Notes: a model not told the origin generated them from the sequence alone. Positions 7,384 through 15,618 are shown, counted from the first letter of the stretch. The stretch: DNA of 64,000 bases from Anaerotignum sp. MSJ-24 (GCF_018918145.1 NZ_JAHLPX010000004.1:124001-188000); one strand, 5' to 3'. Numbers and translations: made by a program.

Positions 7384-8589
7384 TTAATCGGGATTTTCGT
7401 TTTCGTTATTTGTGTGAGGCATTGCGGCATAGCTTGCATCAAAGGTTATTACACAAAAATAGTTTTTATATTTGCTTTGAACAATGTTAGTTATTCTACG
7501 CTGTATTTCTGAAGGTGATGCAATCAGATTATACGGGATTACACAATCGAAAATAAGATTTGTATGTGTTGGACCGGGAATAACACGCAAGTCGTGAATG
7601 CTGAGTCCTGGATCGATTGTTTTAACCTGTTCGTTAAGCCAGCCTCGAAGATTGTTGACCATATCATCTTTTGTAACGATGGGGTCATAATGAATTATAA
7701 GATTGAGATTATCATGCTCAAGAAAATCATGTTCTATGTTGTCGAGTATGTCATGGCTTTTTAAAACATCGTCTTCTGCCGCCATTTCGACATGTACACT
7801 TGCAAATTGTCTTCCGGGACCGTAATCATGGATCATAAGGTCATGTGTTCCGAGAACACCGTCATAACTCATTATCTTTTTCTGTATATAGTTTACGAAT
7901 TCCGGATCGGGAGCTTTTCCCAATAACGGACTGAGAGTATCTTTTATAAGACCTATTCCGCTGTAAAGTATGAACACAGCAACGGCAAGACCGATTATAC
8001 CGTCCAGCTCTATACCGGAAAAATGAGATATTATTGATGCGATGAGAACGGCAAAGGTTGTAATAACGTCGTTTCTGCTGTCTGCGGCGGTAGCCTCAAG
8101 TGTTGTTGAATTTATTTTCTTTCCGAGCGATTTGTTGAAAAAAGCCATCCATAGCTTAACTAATATCGAAACAATAAGAATTATAACGACAATAATATTA
8201 AAGCTGACCTCTGAAGGGTGAATAATTTTTTCGATGCTTGTTTTGAAAAGTTCAAAACCGATTATAATAATAAGAACGGCAACGGTAAGGCCGGAAAGAT
8301 ATTCAAAGCGTGCATGACCGTATGGATGTTCTTTATCTGCCGGTTTTTCTGCCATTTTGAATCCTATAAGACTTATTACGCTTGATGCGGCATCGGAAAG
8401 GTTGTTTACGGCGTCGGCTGTTATAGATACACTGTGTGTAATTGTGCCTATAAACGCTTTCAGGGCAAACAGCAGCATATTGCAAAATATTCCGACCTTG
8501 CCGGAGAACTTTCCGTATGATGAACGTACGGAGGGTTCGCTTACGTTTTCATAATCTTTTATAAACAGTTTAACCAATAGATTTGTCAT
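7384..8589 (-). CDS. cation diffusion facilitator (CDF) family metal transporter
   Basis: A 401-residue exporter of divalent metals such as Zn, Mn or Fe(II) in exchange for protons. Six membrane segments occupy about residues 30-225, with the transport-site aspartates in TADAVNNLSD (D59, D66) and AADSRND (D170, D174), and the family motif HPYGHARFE at 88. The cytosolic C-terminal domain (about 235-320) is the metal-sensing dimer domain. A further tail of about 80 residues follows it. GGAGG precedes the ATG. Motifs give the family but not the metal. Confidence 0.9.
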   Translation of the reverse strand: MTNLLVKLFIKDYENVSEPSVRSSYGKFSGKVGIFCNMLLFALKAFIGTITHSVSITADAVNNLSDAASSVISLIGFKMAEKPADKEHPYGHARFEYLSGLTVAVLIIIIGFELFKTSIEKIIHPSEVSFNIIVVIILIVSILVKLWMAFFNKSLGKKINSTTLEATAADSRNDVITTFAVLIASIISHFSGIELDGIIGLAVAVFILYSGIGLIKDTLSPLLGKAPDPEFVNYIQKKIMSYDGVLGTHDLMIHDYGPGRQFASVHVEMAAEDDVLKSHDILDNIEHDFLEHDNLNLIIHYDPIVTKDDMVNNLRGWLNEQVKTIDPGLSIHDLRVIPGPTHTNLIFDCVIPYNLIASPSEIQRRITNIVQSKYKNYFCVITFDASYAAMPHTNNENENPD

Positions 8590-8686
8590 GAAATTACCTC
8601 CGTTTTAGATGTTATAAGAAATCATTCCTTGAAGTATATCATATAATTGAGAAAATCAAAACATATTTTTATATTAATATATGAGA

Positions 8687-8715
8687 TTGATTAATTTTTG
8701 TTGTTTCGTTATAAT
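8687..8715 (+). promoter_or_regulatory. promoter of the 245-residue unknown protein
   Basis: TTGATT (8687-8692), 17-base spacer, TATAAT (8710-8715), about 30 bases before the CGGAGG ribosome site. Confidence 0.65.
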
Positions 8716-8745
8716 TAAATATATATTTTTCGGAGGTGAATTGAT

Positions 8746-9483
8746 ATGCTTCAGATTTTACTTACAGAGGATAATACAGGCGTAAATGTCAGCGGTACAT
8801 ATGAAGACTTATTTGCGTTAAGAGAGGCTGTCAGCGATTTAATTGGCGATAAAAAGGATTATGAAGGATATGAATATGTGAATAATGTTATACAGAAATT
8901 TGCATATGAGCTTATTCACGCATACAGAGCCGAAAGAGAAAGCTTTATGACAAATTGCGATACACCGAGCTATAAATTTCCTATGCTTCTGCCGGAAATA
9001 ATTTTTGTTGCCTGTGCGTTAAACGATTATATCATAATGGCAGAAGACGGAGACTTTTATATATATAATTCAAAATCGGTAACTCCGGCTATACGCCAGA
9101 AGATAGAAGAAAAATATTATATTGAAAAGGCTTATATAAACTTTTTCCAGTCTGCCGTATGGAATGCTGTTAAAGAGCTTATCGGAAGCGAAAAGTTTGA
9201 TGAAATACAGCCGTTACGTGATTTTAATGCCATTTGTGCAAACGGAACGACAAGATACAGAGATTATTGCAGTGACTGGATAGATATTCTTAATATAAGG
9301 TACATAAATTGCGAATCCGGAAGAGATGATTATATTATTGAAATAATAGAGAAGCTTGCAGAACGTGATGATGAATATATGTCGAAGGAAAAAGCAATGA
9401 AGGAGCATATCAAGGACGGCAATATATCATTATATATGAATCTTCTTGATGAGCTTAATTATCCCGATGAATGGGATTGGTAA
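8746..9483 (+). CDS. unrecognised cytosolic protein, 245 residues
   Basis: I do not recognise this protein with confidence. It is acidic and soluble, with no signal peptide or membrane segment. The N-terminus (QILLTEDNTGVNVSG, then a helix FALREAVSDLIG) recalls small Firmicute DUF proteins that open with a beta strand and helix. The middle is aromatic-rich (KFPMLLPEIIF, NDYIIMAEDGDFYIY) and the end is a charged helix plus NYPDEWDW. CGGAGGTG lies before the ATG, and it has its own promoter. The real frame is clear from codon use; the function is unknown. Confidence 0.7.
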   Translation: MLQILLTEDNTGVNVSGTYEDLFALREAVSDLIGDKKDYEGYEYVNNVIQKFAYELIHAYRAERESFMTNCDTPSYKFPMLLPEIIFVACALNDYIIMAEDGDFYIYNSKSVTPAIRQKIEEKYYIEKAYINFFQSAVWNAVKELIGSEKFDEIQPLRDFNAICANGTTRYRDYCSDWIDILNIRYINCESGRDDYIIEIIEKLAERDDEYMSKEKAMKEHIKDGNISLYMNLLDELNYPDEWDW

Positions 9484-9622
9484 CAAGTATTGAAATAAGC
9501 AAAACCAAATGATTTTTATTTCGGCAAAAACTACCTGTATTATTAAATTTTCTGCGTGTAATAATACTATCGTAACATAAAGTTACAAATAAAAATCGAA
9601 ACAAAATCAGGAGGTTGATTAT

Positions 9623-9835
9623 ATGGCATCAGGTAAAAGTTCAAACCGAGCTGAAGTACCCGAAGCAAGAGAAGCACTTGACCAGTTTAAATATGAGGTT
9701 GCACAGGAGCTTAACATTCCTTTAAAGCGTGGCTATAACGGAGATCTTACATCTGCCCAGAACGGTTATGTAGGCGGATATATGGTTAAAAAGATGATTG
9801 AAGAACAGGAAAGACAGATGTCAGGCAGAAGATAA
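9623..9835 (+). CDS. alpha/beta-type small acid-soluble spore protein
   Basis: A 70-residue DNA-binding spore protein that coats and protects spore DNA and is a nitrogen store at germination. Family marks are ALDQFKYEVAQELNI, the germination-protease region near FKYEVA, and GDLTSAQNGYVGGYMVKKMIE. AGGAGG lies before the ATG. Known SASP genes are read by the forespore sigma-G; I could not find a convincing sigma-G box in the 139 bases upstream, only a GTAAC-ATAAA-GTTAC inverted repeat at 9572-9586. It is direct evidence that the organism sporulates. Confidence 0.95.
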   Translation: MASGKSSNRAEVPEAREALDQFKYEVAQELNIPLKRGYNGDLTSAQNGYVGGYMVKKMIEEQERQMSGRR

Positions 9836-9855
9836 GCCTGCACTGTGGATTATTG

Positions 9856-9883
9856 GGACAGCCTTAACAGGCTGTCCTTTTTA
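9856..9883 (+). terminator. intrinsic terminator of the SASP gene
   Basis: GGACAGCCT-TAAC-AGGCTGTCC followed by TTTTT. Confidence 0.9.
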
Positions 9884-9952
9884 TCTGTGCATAAGTTTAT
9901 ATTTTTAAAGACCTTCTGTGGATTTCTTAATTAAATTGTAAATCTTATGAGG

Positions 9953-9981
9953 TTGCAATGTATATTCTTTTGGTTTATAAT
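9953..9981 (+). promoter_or_regulatory. promoter of the two-gene unit at 10.0-11.8 kb
   Basis: TTGCAA (9953-9958), 17-base spacer, TATAAT (9976-9981). It may also serve the glycosylase gene that follows the lipoprotein closely. Confidence 0.7.
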
Positions 9982-10052
9982 AAATTAATTAGTATAGTGG
10001 AATAAGTATGTGGTTTTATAAATATAAAGCTATGAAAGATGGTAGATTAAAT

Positions 10053-10478
10053 ATGGAAAATATTGATGAAACCTTTATTGTAATAATGTTGAAGGACAAA
10101 GAAACAGGCTTCCTTGAAAAAGAGCTCGGCAGCTATGCCGTTGATGACAAGGACGGTCTGATTTATAACACCTATGCTGTTGAGGAGGACGGAAAGCTGA
10201 ATGTTTATGTCAGACTTACATGCGGCAGAGATGTTGAGGACTGGGAATATGACGCTGTTTTTGATTATTATGATCCCCAGACTGTTATGGAAGTGGCTGA
10301 TTCCGTTGAAGAGGAGGACGGAGAATATAATCCTATGTGGATTGTAAAATTCCCGTTTGATGAAGATACTGATGTTATGGAAGAAAAAATGGAAAGGCTT
10401 CTTGCATTACATAAAAAGGAGTTGGACTCGGTTTATGAAACGATTGCAGACAAAAAGGACGAATACAGTGAAGATTAA
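10053..10478 (+). CDS. small acidic cytosolic protein of unknown function (DUF6762-like)
   Basis: About 141 residues from ATG 10053; ATGs at 10008 and 10032 in the same frame are alternatives and none has a strong ribosome site. It is acidic and soluble, with motifs FLEKELGSY, DVEDWEYDAVFDYYD and NPMWIVKFPF, then a C-terminal helix rich in Lys and Glu. The pattern resembles a clostridial family I remember as DUF6762, with modest certainty. Its last codons overlap the start of the lipoprotein gene, so the two are probably co-translated and may work together. Confidence 0.65.
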   Translation: MENIDETFIVIMLKDKETGFLEKELGSYAVDDKDGLIYNTYAVEEDGKLNVYVRLTCGRDVEDWEYDAVFDYYDPQTVMEVADSVEEEDGEYNPMWIVKFPFDEDTDVMEEKMERLLALHKKELDSVYETIADKKDEYSED

Positions 10479-11775
10479 AAACACAATGCTTAAGTCCTTT
10501 GTGGTTGTATGTACTGCCGGTTTGATGATTACGGGCTGTAACAAAACAGAGGAACCCGATAAAAACGATAATTCTGTTATAGAAGATAAAAAAGACGAAG
10601 AAAACGGTGAAAACATAGAAAATAATGAAAACGTTAACAACGGCGAGAATACAAATGGCGAAGAAAATGGCAAAAACACAGAAAATCTGCCTGACGACAA
10701 AATCGATGTTGAGGTGACTGTTCCGGAAAAGCCTATAACCAATCCGAACTATAATAAACCCTCTACAAAATCACAAACACCGTCAAAGGACAGTGAGCTT
10801 TCTTCATACTGGATCAAGCTTGAAAACTGTGCAAAGGCCGGACAGAATTATTACAGCGAATATTACACAAAGACAAGAGTAATAACAAAAGACGGATATT
10901 TATATAATTATGCGGCGAGCACGCTTATAAACGTAAGCTATCTTGCAAATGACGGAATGCTGGATTCTAAATATGCAACGTCCGATGTTTCTCTTCTGCT
11001 TATGTATGGAAGAGATGTTGCATCATACGGCGGAAGCAACATACATATTGTTTCGTCTGACAAAAATGAATTTACAGTGTTTGCTTTGATGAAGCACCCT
11101 ACCGAGAATAAATATATTTTTACATCTGCCAACGGTTCTTATGGAACAATAACCGATACTGCGCATTCATCACTTATGAACCATTATTCGATGAACAACG
11201 GAACTGTTCAGAGATTGACTCCGTCAAACAATGAATATGACAGAATACTCAGCTGTATTAGAATGTATGAAAGTAAATATGAACAGTATTTTGTAAGAAG
11301 TATTACTACAGATGATAAATATGCGTTTGTTGTTTTGAGCGGACGAGCCAATGCGGCAACAATAAGAGAATATATCCTTAAATATGATAACGGTATATGG
11401 GAGGTTGTTATGGACAACCTTGAGCTTGAAAGCCGTCTGCCTGTTGTTGTTAATAAGGAATTGCCGGATTTCAATGTAAAGCTGCTGCCTAAATATTCAC
11501 TTAAGGATTATAAGGGTTCTATGCTTAACGATTATACAGGCGTTATGGACGCACTTACAAAGGCAGGCTTATATGCAAAGGACGATACATTCTATTATTT
11601 CTGCGGAACAACCGATTACTGTTATATGATTACTGACAGCGGTAAGAGATTTTTATGCAGAAAGAACGGCTCAACATGGGACTGCTATAAGGTTCTGGAT
11701 TATTATGATGCACTCTCGAGATTGCAGAACATGACAAATAATCCTCCTACATTTATACTGCTTGATTTGGAGTAA
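10468..11775 (+). CDS. lipoprotein of unknown function
   Basis: A 435-residue exported lipoprotein. I place the start at GTG 10468: AAGGAC lies nine bases upstream, and the resulting N-terminus is a clean signal peptide (MKIKNTMLKSF, hydrophobic core, lipobox MITGC). Longer frames from 10357 only run through the preceding gene. After the lipid-modified Cys comes about 75 residues rich in Asn, Glu and Asp, likely a flexible spacer across the wall, then a globular domain rich in Tyr and Ser with no motif I recognise. It overlaps the upstream gene by 11 bases and ends six bases before the glycosylase gene. Confidence 0.75.
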   Translation: MKIKNTMLKSFVVVCTAGLMITGCNKTEEPDKNDNSVIEDKKDEENGENIENNENVNNGENTNGEENGKNTENLPDDKIDVEVTVPEKPITNPNYNKPSTKSQTPSKDSELSSYWIKLENCAKAGQNYYSEYYTKTRVITKDGYLYNYAASTLINVSYLANDGMLDSKYATSDVSLLLMYGRDVASYGGSNIHIVSSDKNEFTVFALMKHPTENKYIFTSANGSYGTITDTAHSSLMNHYSMNNGTVQRLTPSNNEYDRILSCIRMYESKYEQYFVRSITTDDKYAFVVLSGRANAATIREYILKYDNGIWEVVMDNLELESRLPVVVNKELPDFNVKLLPKYSLKDYKGSMLNDYTGVMDALTKAGLYAKDDTFYYFCGTTDYCYMITDSGKRFLCRKNGSTWDCYKVLDYYDALSRLQNMTNNPPTFILLDLE

Positions 11776-11781
11776 CAGGTT

Positions 11782-12657
11782 ATGAAATATTTTGTTAAAA
11801 ACAATGATATAGTGCTTTATGAATACGACAGTTTTGTAATATCTCAGACACTTGAATGCGGACAGTGCTTCAGATTTAATTGCATAGGACCAGAAAATTA
11901 TGTTGTTGTCGCTTTCGGAAAAGTACTCAATATTTATCAGATTGGCGACTCGATTATATTCAGCAATACGACTGATGACGATTTCAAAAATATATGGTGC
12001 AGGTATTTTGATTTTGACAGGAATTATTCGGAAATAAAGAAAAGCATTTCCGAAAATGACGAAATACTTACCAAAGCGGTTGAATATGCACCGGGAATAA
12101 GAATATTAAATCAAGAAAGATTTGAATGTCTTATTTCGTTTATAATTTCGCAGAATAACAGAATTCCTATGATCAAAAAGGTCATTGAAAACATAAGCAG
12201 AAAATACGGAAAGTACATAGATACATTTGAAGATGTGGAATATTATGCTTTTCCTACACCGGAAGAGCTTGCGCAGGCTGATGAAGCCGGCCTTATGGAA
12301 TGCAAAACCGGTTTCCGTGCTAAGTATATAATTGATGCGGTTTTGAGAGTTTTAAAAGGCGAAATAAAGCTTGATGCAGATGATATGTCTACCGATGAAC
12401 TCAGAAATATGCTTATGACAATAAAGGGTGTAGGCCCTAAGGTTGCAGACTGCACAATGATGTTTTCTTTCGGCAGATGCGAAACATTCCCGACAGATGT
12501 ATGGGTTAAACGTATTATGAGCGAGCTTTATTTTGGCGGAAGAGAAGCCAGTGTAAAAGAAATACATCAGAAGGCTGATGAGTGCTTTGGCGAATATGCC
12601 GGATATGCACAGCAGTATTTATTCAATTATGCAAGACAATTTAAAATCGGAGCTTAA
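11782..12657 (+). CDS. 8-oxoguanine-type DNA glycosylase (HhH-GPD family)
   Basis: A 291-residue base-excision repair enzyme. The N-terminal OGG-like domain has LECGQCFRF; the helix-hairpin-helix is KGVGPKVADC, which carries the catalytic Lys of bifunctional glycosylases; the catalytic Asp is in FPTDVWVKR. These marks fit OGG1-like bacterial enzymes better than AlkA, which lacks that Lys. It removes oxidised guanine and probably nicks the strand. It follows the lipoprotein with a six-base gap, so it is probably in the same transcript. Some pipelines call this family DNA-3-methyladenine glycosylase 2. Confidence 0.85.
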   Translation: MKYFVKNNDIVLYEYDSFVISQTLECGQCFRFNCIGPENYVVVAFGKVLNIYQIGDSIIFSNTTDDDFKNIWCRYFDFDRNYSEIKKSISENDEILTKAVEYAPGIRILNQERFECLISFIISQNNRIPMIKKVIENISRKYGKYIDTFEDVEYYAFPTPEELAQADEAGLMECKTGFRAKYIIDAVLRVLKGEIKLDADDMSTDELRNMLMTIKGVGPKVADCTMMFSFGRCETFPTDVWVKRIMSELYFGGREASVKEIHQKADECFGEYAGYAQQYLFNYARQFKIGA

Positions 12658-12662
12658 ATATT

Positions 12663-12697
12663 ATCCGGTGTTGGGGTTTTCCGATGCCGGATTTTTT
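12663..12697 (+). terminator. intrinsic terminator after the glycosylase gene
   Basis: ATCCGG ... CCGGAT around an 18-base interior that can pair further, followed by T6. Confidence 0.7.
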
Positions 12698-12707
12698 AGT
12701 AAAAAGA

Positions 12708-13055
12708 CATTGGGGCTTTGCCACAAACCACACAAAACTTTAATCATTCAGAACTTTGCTTTGCAAAGCGGCTATGCCGCCGCATCTATCTTCAGAACTT
12801 TGCTTCGCAAAGCGGTCTGCGACCGCCGCATCTTTCTTTGCGGTTCACTGGTCAAAGCATTTTGCTACGCAAAACGGTCTATTGTCAAAATTTTGCTACG
12901 CAAAACCGCCTATTCAGAACTTTGCTTCGCAAAGTGGTCTTCGACCACCGCATTTATCTTTGCGGTTCATAAGCGTCAGCGGTCTTCGCTGTTTTTGACC
13001 GCCCCGTTTTCTTCGGGGTGCATACTTTGCGGTTCATTGTTTTGATTTAAACTTC
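12708..13055. repeat. triple-hairpin repeat array (locus 2), complete composite element
   Basis: Two full units (12794-12847 and 12915-12968) contain contiguous hairpins CTTTGC/GCAAAG, CGGTC/GACCG or TGGTC/GACCA, and CCGCA/TGCGG. A truncated unit (12750-12792), two lone TTTTGC-TAC-GCAAAA hairpins and a divergent end unit with CCCCG/CGGGG (12997-13017) complete it. It is the reverse complement of the family at locus 1, and its ends match locus 3. Overlapping frames such as 12578-13045 and 12718-12972 translate the repeats and look spurious. Confidence 0.85.
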
Positions 13056-13070
13056 AATAAACTGCATTTT

Positions 13071-13100
13071 TTAAACGTAGTTTTGAAGAAAGATTATAAT
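13071..13100 (+). promoter_or_regulatory. possible promoter of the sigma-54 activator gene
   Basis: TATAAT (13095-13100) with TTAAAC 18 bases upstream. The -35 match is weak. Confidence 0.35.
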
Positions 13101-13106
13101 TAATCC

Positions 13107-13188
13107 CAAAAATCATTTTTAAATGATTTTTAATAAGGTTTAGGTAAACCCTTTTTAAAGGGTTTCAGGGTATGGGACAAAGTCCCAT
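13107..13188. repeat. run of short perfect palindromes
   Basis: AAAAATCATTT-TT-AAATGATTTTT (about 13108-13131), AAACCCTTT-TT-AAAGGGTTT (about 13146-13165) and ATGGGAC-AAA-GTCCCAT (about 13172-13188) follow one another just before the gene. None is a classic terminator. Confidence 0.6.
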
Positions 13189-13222
13189 GGTTTTTAAAAT
13201 GTATAATTTACGGAGGATGCTT

Positions 13223-14638
13223 ATGGGGACGGAGTATTTTAACGGCGAGGAATTAAAGGAACTTCTGAATTACTATTATGGCAATATTTTTGTTGTGGAC
13301 GGAAAAGGAAAAATTATTTATGCCAATGCAAGTGCGGCAGAATCCGTAGGCTCAACCATTGATGATATTACAGGCAAAAACTGCCAGGAGATGGAAATGG
13401 AAGGCTATTATGATAAAAGTGTGGCACTTGATGCAATACGTAAGAAAAAAAGAGTGCTTTCCGTATATAAAACAAGAATAGGCCTTAATGTGGTCTGCTC
13501 TGCAAATCCCATACTTGACGAATGCGGTAATGTGACCAGAGTTGTTGTATTCAGCCAGGATGAAGCTCTTATGCGAGAAATAATGAATGATGTTGAAGAG
13601 GAACGCAAGAAAAACATAAGTATTCAGCAGACATTATCTTATATACAGGAAAAAATGGCTTGTCAGAATATAGTGTCTTCAAGCCCGGAAATGGAAAGGC
13701 TTTTTAAAATGCTGTTGAATGTAGCAAGAACCGATACAACCGTAACAATATATGGTGAAAGCGGAACCGGTAAAGAGGTTTTAGCTAATTTTGTTCACCA
13801 GAACAGCATGAGAAGCAATAAGCCGTTTATACCGATTAACTGTGCGGCTATACCGGCAGAGCTTATGGAGGCTGAGTTCTTTGGCTATGAAAAAGGCTCG
13901 TTCACAGGTGCAAACAGGGAAGGAAAGGCCGGTCTGTTTGAAATGGCAGACCACGGAACAATATTCCTTGATGAACTTGGAGAAATGCCGTTGTCGCTCC
14001 AGTCAAAGCTTTTACGTGTTCTCGAAAGCGGAGAGGTAAAAAGAATAGGCAGCAGCAAAACAATAAAGACCGATGTAAGAATAATTGCGGCAACAAACAG
14101 AAATCTTACTAAAATGGTTGACGAAAAGACCTTTAGAGAGGATTTGTATTACAGACTTAACGTAATTCCTGTCAATATACCGCCGTTAAGGGAAAGACCG
14201 GAGGATATTGAGGCGTTGAGTGAGCATTTTCTCAATGAATTTAACCGTAAGTATGGTCGCAATGTGGAAATATCCGAGGAGGTTTTAAATAAATTTAAAA
14301 AATATTCATGGCCTGGCAATATAAGGGAGCTGAAAAACGAGATAGAAAGATATGTTGTTACCGAAGGTCAGGTAAGCTCGGTTCTAAATGACAATATAAG
14401 ACATAGTATGACCGATGTTAATATAAAATTTACAAATAGTAATATTTCAAAAAATATTACGGTGAAAAATATACCACTTAAAGAGGTTATGGACAGATAC
14501 GAGATAGAGTATATCAGACACGTCATCGACGACTGTGAAGGAGTGATGACGGAAGCCGCCAAAAGGCTTGGTATACACCGTTCGGCATTGTATAAAAAAA
14601 TTGATAAATTCAAGGAGAAATATGACATAAAATTATAA
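13223..14638 (+). CDS. sigma-54-dependent transcriptional activator (PAS, AAA+, Fis-type HTH)
   Basis: A 471-residue enhancer-binding protein that remodels RNA polymerase with sigma-54 using ATP. A PAS domain (about residues 10-120, IFVVDGKGKIIYANA) probably senses the signal. The AAA+ domain has Walker A GESGTGKE, the sigma-54 contact loop GSFTGAN, Walker B IFLDELGE and the Arg finger region. The C-terminal Fis-type HTH ends RLGIHRSALYKKI. Start: GGAGG lies six bases before ATG 13223; an in-frame ATG at 13172 falls in a palindrome. The RocR/TyrR-like layout suggests a catabolic target, but no -24/-12 promoter or target operon is next to it. Confidence 0.9.
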   Translation: MGTEYFNGEELKELLNYYYGNIFVVDGKGKIIYANASAAESVGSTIDDITGKNCQEMEMEGYYDKSVALDAIRKKKRVLSVYKTRIGLNVVCSANPILDECGNVTRVVVFSQDEALMREIMNDVEEERKKNISIQQTLSYIQEKMACQNIVSSSPEMERLFKMLLNVARTDTTVTIYGESGTGKEVLANFVHQNSMRSNKPFIPINCAAIPAELMEAEFFGYEKGSFTGANREGKAGLFEMADHGTIFLDELGEMPLSLQSKLLRVLESGEVKRIGSSKTIKTDVRIIAATNRNLTKMVDEKTFREDLYYRLNVIPVNIPPLRERPEDIEALSEHFLNEFNRKYGRNVEISEEVLNKFKKYSWPGNIRELKNEIERYVVTEGQVSSVLNDNIRHSMTDVNIKFTNSNISKNITVKNIPLKEVMDRYEIEYIRHVIDDCEGVMTEAAKRLGIHRSALYKKIDKFKEKYDIKL

Positions 14639-14710
14639 AAGATTAATTTGATTAATGAAAAACGTATAGATTTTTGATTGAATTAGATTATATTTTATGT
14701 AAAAAGTCGA

Positions 14711-14738
14711 TTGAAAATTTTCGGAAAAGTGATATTAT
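14711..14738 (+). promoter_or_regulatory. promoter for a non-coding transcript
   Basis: TTGAAA (14711-14716), 16-base spacer, TATTAT (14733-14738); TATAAT at 14736-14741 is an alternative -10. Confidence 0.5.
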
Positions 14739-14745
14739 AATAATC

Positions 14746-14951
14746 ACGATGTATGATGTTGTATGTAGATGAGCATATACATATGTCGTGAATAATTATT
14801 TTCCTAATTTATATAACCCTTATAATTAATGCGTGAAACGCAAGCGATGTATCGTTAAGATTATAAATGGTAATCCCCAATACCCATAATTAATTCAAGT
14901 ATATCGCACATAAAAAATTCGTACCTATTCGATTTGGTACGAATTTTTTAT
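14746..14951 (+). ncRNA. candidate structured RNA of about 200 bases
   Basis: No ORF lies between the sigma-54 activator and the rimP promoter, yet this stretch has a promoter, a folded body and a terminator. CGATGTAT (14747-14754) can pair with GTATATCG (14899-14906) to close the molecule. Inside are TGTATGT/ATATACA, TAATTAT/ATAATTA (14793/14822), GCGT-GAA-ACGC (14831-14841), CGAT-GT-ATCG (14845-14854) and GATTA/TAATC (14859/14871). A closing stem around a large open middle is reminiscent of 6S RNA, but I cannot show homology. Confidence 0.45.
14910..14951 (+). terminator. intrinsic terminator upstream of the rimP operon
   Basis: A perfect 16-base stem ATAAAAAATTCGTACC / GGTACGAATTTTTTAT with a ten-base loop; its own right arm holds the T-tract. 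Confidence 0.85.
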
Positions 14952-15004
14952 GTTTGCAATTAATTCCGGATATACAGTATAAGGAAAATAATTTATACAA
15001 AAGC

Positions 15005-15033
15005 TTGCAATAATACCGACGTAATGGTATACT
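15005..15033 (+). promoter_or_regulatory. promoter of the rimP-nusA-infB operon
   Basis: TTGCAA (15005-15010), 17-base spacer, TATACT (15028-15033). The start site would be near 15040. Confidence 0.75.
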
Positions 15034-15062
15034 AAATATGTAACTTATAGGCATTGGTGAGA

Positions 15063-15092
15063 AGAGTAGGTGAAAACCTACTCTTTGCTTTT
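15063..15092 (+). terminator. leader attenuator of the rimP operon
   Basis: AGAGTAGGT-GAAA-ACCTACTCT is followed by an interrupted T-tract (TTGCTTTTG), only about 25 bases after the predicted start site. Such a broken tract suggests a weak, factor-dependent terminator. In Bacillus subtilis the homologous operon is controlled by NusA at a leader terminator, so NusA feedback is the likely role. Confidence 0.6.
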
Positions 15093-15147
15093 GTAATAAA
15101 CACAATTTTTGGTGCCTTAAATTTGTTTTTATAAAGGAGGTCAGAAT

Positions 15148-15618
15148 ATGGCAGGATCAGCAAATACCGAAAAAAGAATAGAGGAATTAATTCAGCCTAC
15201 TGTAACGGAAATGGGCTATGAGCTTGTTGATGTTGAATTTGTTAAGGAAGGCCCGAATTGGTATCTCAGAATATTTATCGACAAGGAAGGCGGAGTCACT
15301 ATTGACGACTGCGAGGCCGTAAGCAAAACTCTTGAAAAAATATTTGATGAAAAGGATCCTATCGAGCAGGCTTATTTCCTTGAAATCAGTTCTCCTGGTA
15401 TTGACAGACCACTTAAGAAAAAAGAAGATTTTATTAAGTATAACGGTGAAATGGTTGACGTTAAGCTTTATAAGCCGTATGAAGGTTCAAAGGAATATAC
15501 CGGAAAGCTTGTAGGATATGACGAAAACGACGGAACAGTAACCATTGAGGTTGACGATAAAAATATTGCATTTACAAAAAAAGAGATAGCAGGCATAAGA
15601 CTTGCGGTTATCTTTTAA
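15148..15618 (+). CDS. rimP: ribosome maturation factor RimP
   Basis: A 156-residue protein needed for 30S subunit maturation. Typical marks are the opening helix RIEELIQPTV, MGYELVDVEFVKEG, LRIFIDKEGGVTIDDCE, and LEISSPGIDRPLKK, followed by the SH3-like C-terminal domain. AAAGGAGG precedes the ATG. It is the first gene of the large translation operon and sits 46 bases before nusA. Confidence 0.97.
   Translation: MAGSANTEKRIEELIQPTVTEMGYELVDVEFVKEGPNWYLRIFIDKEGGVTIDDCEAVSKTLEKIFDEKDPIEQAYFLEISSPGIDRPLKKKEDFIKYNGEMVDVKLYKPYEGSKEYTGKLVGYDENDGTVTIEVDDKNIAFTKKEIAGIRLAVIF

Noticed and set aside
12578-13045. ORFs of 155, 84 and 80 residues across locus 2
   Set aside because: Overlapping frames through repeats; same products appear from locus 3 in the other direction.
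13172-13222. Longer N-terminus of the sigma-54 activator from ATG 13172
   Set aside because: The upstream ATG lies in a palindrome with no ribosome site; GGAGG fits ATG 13223.
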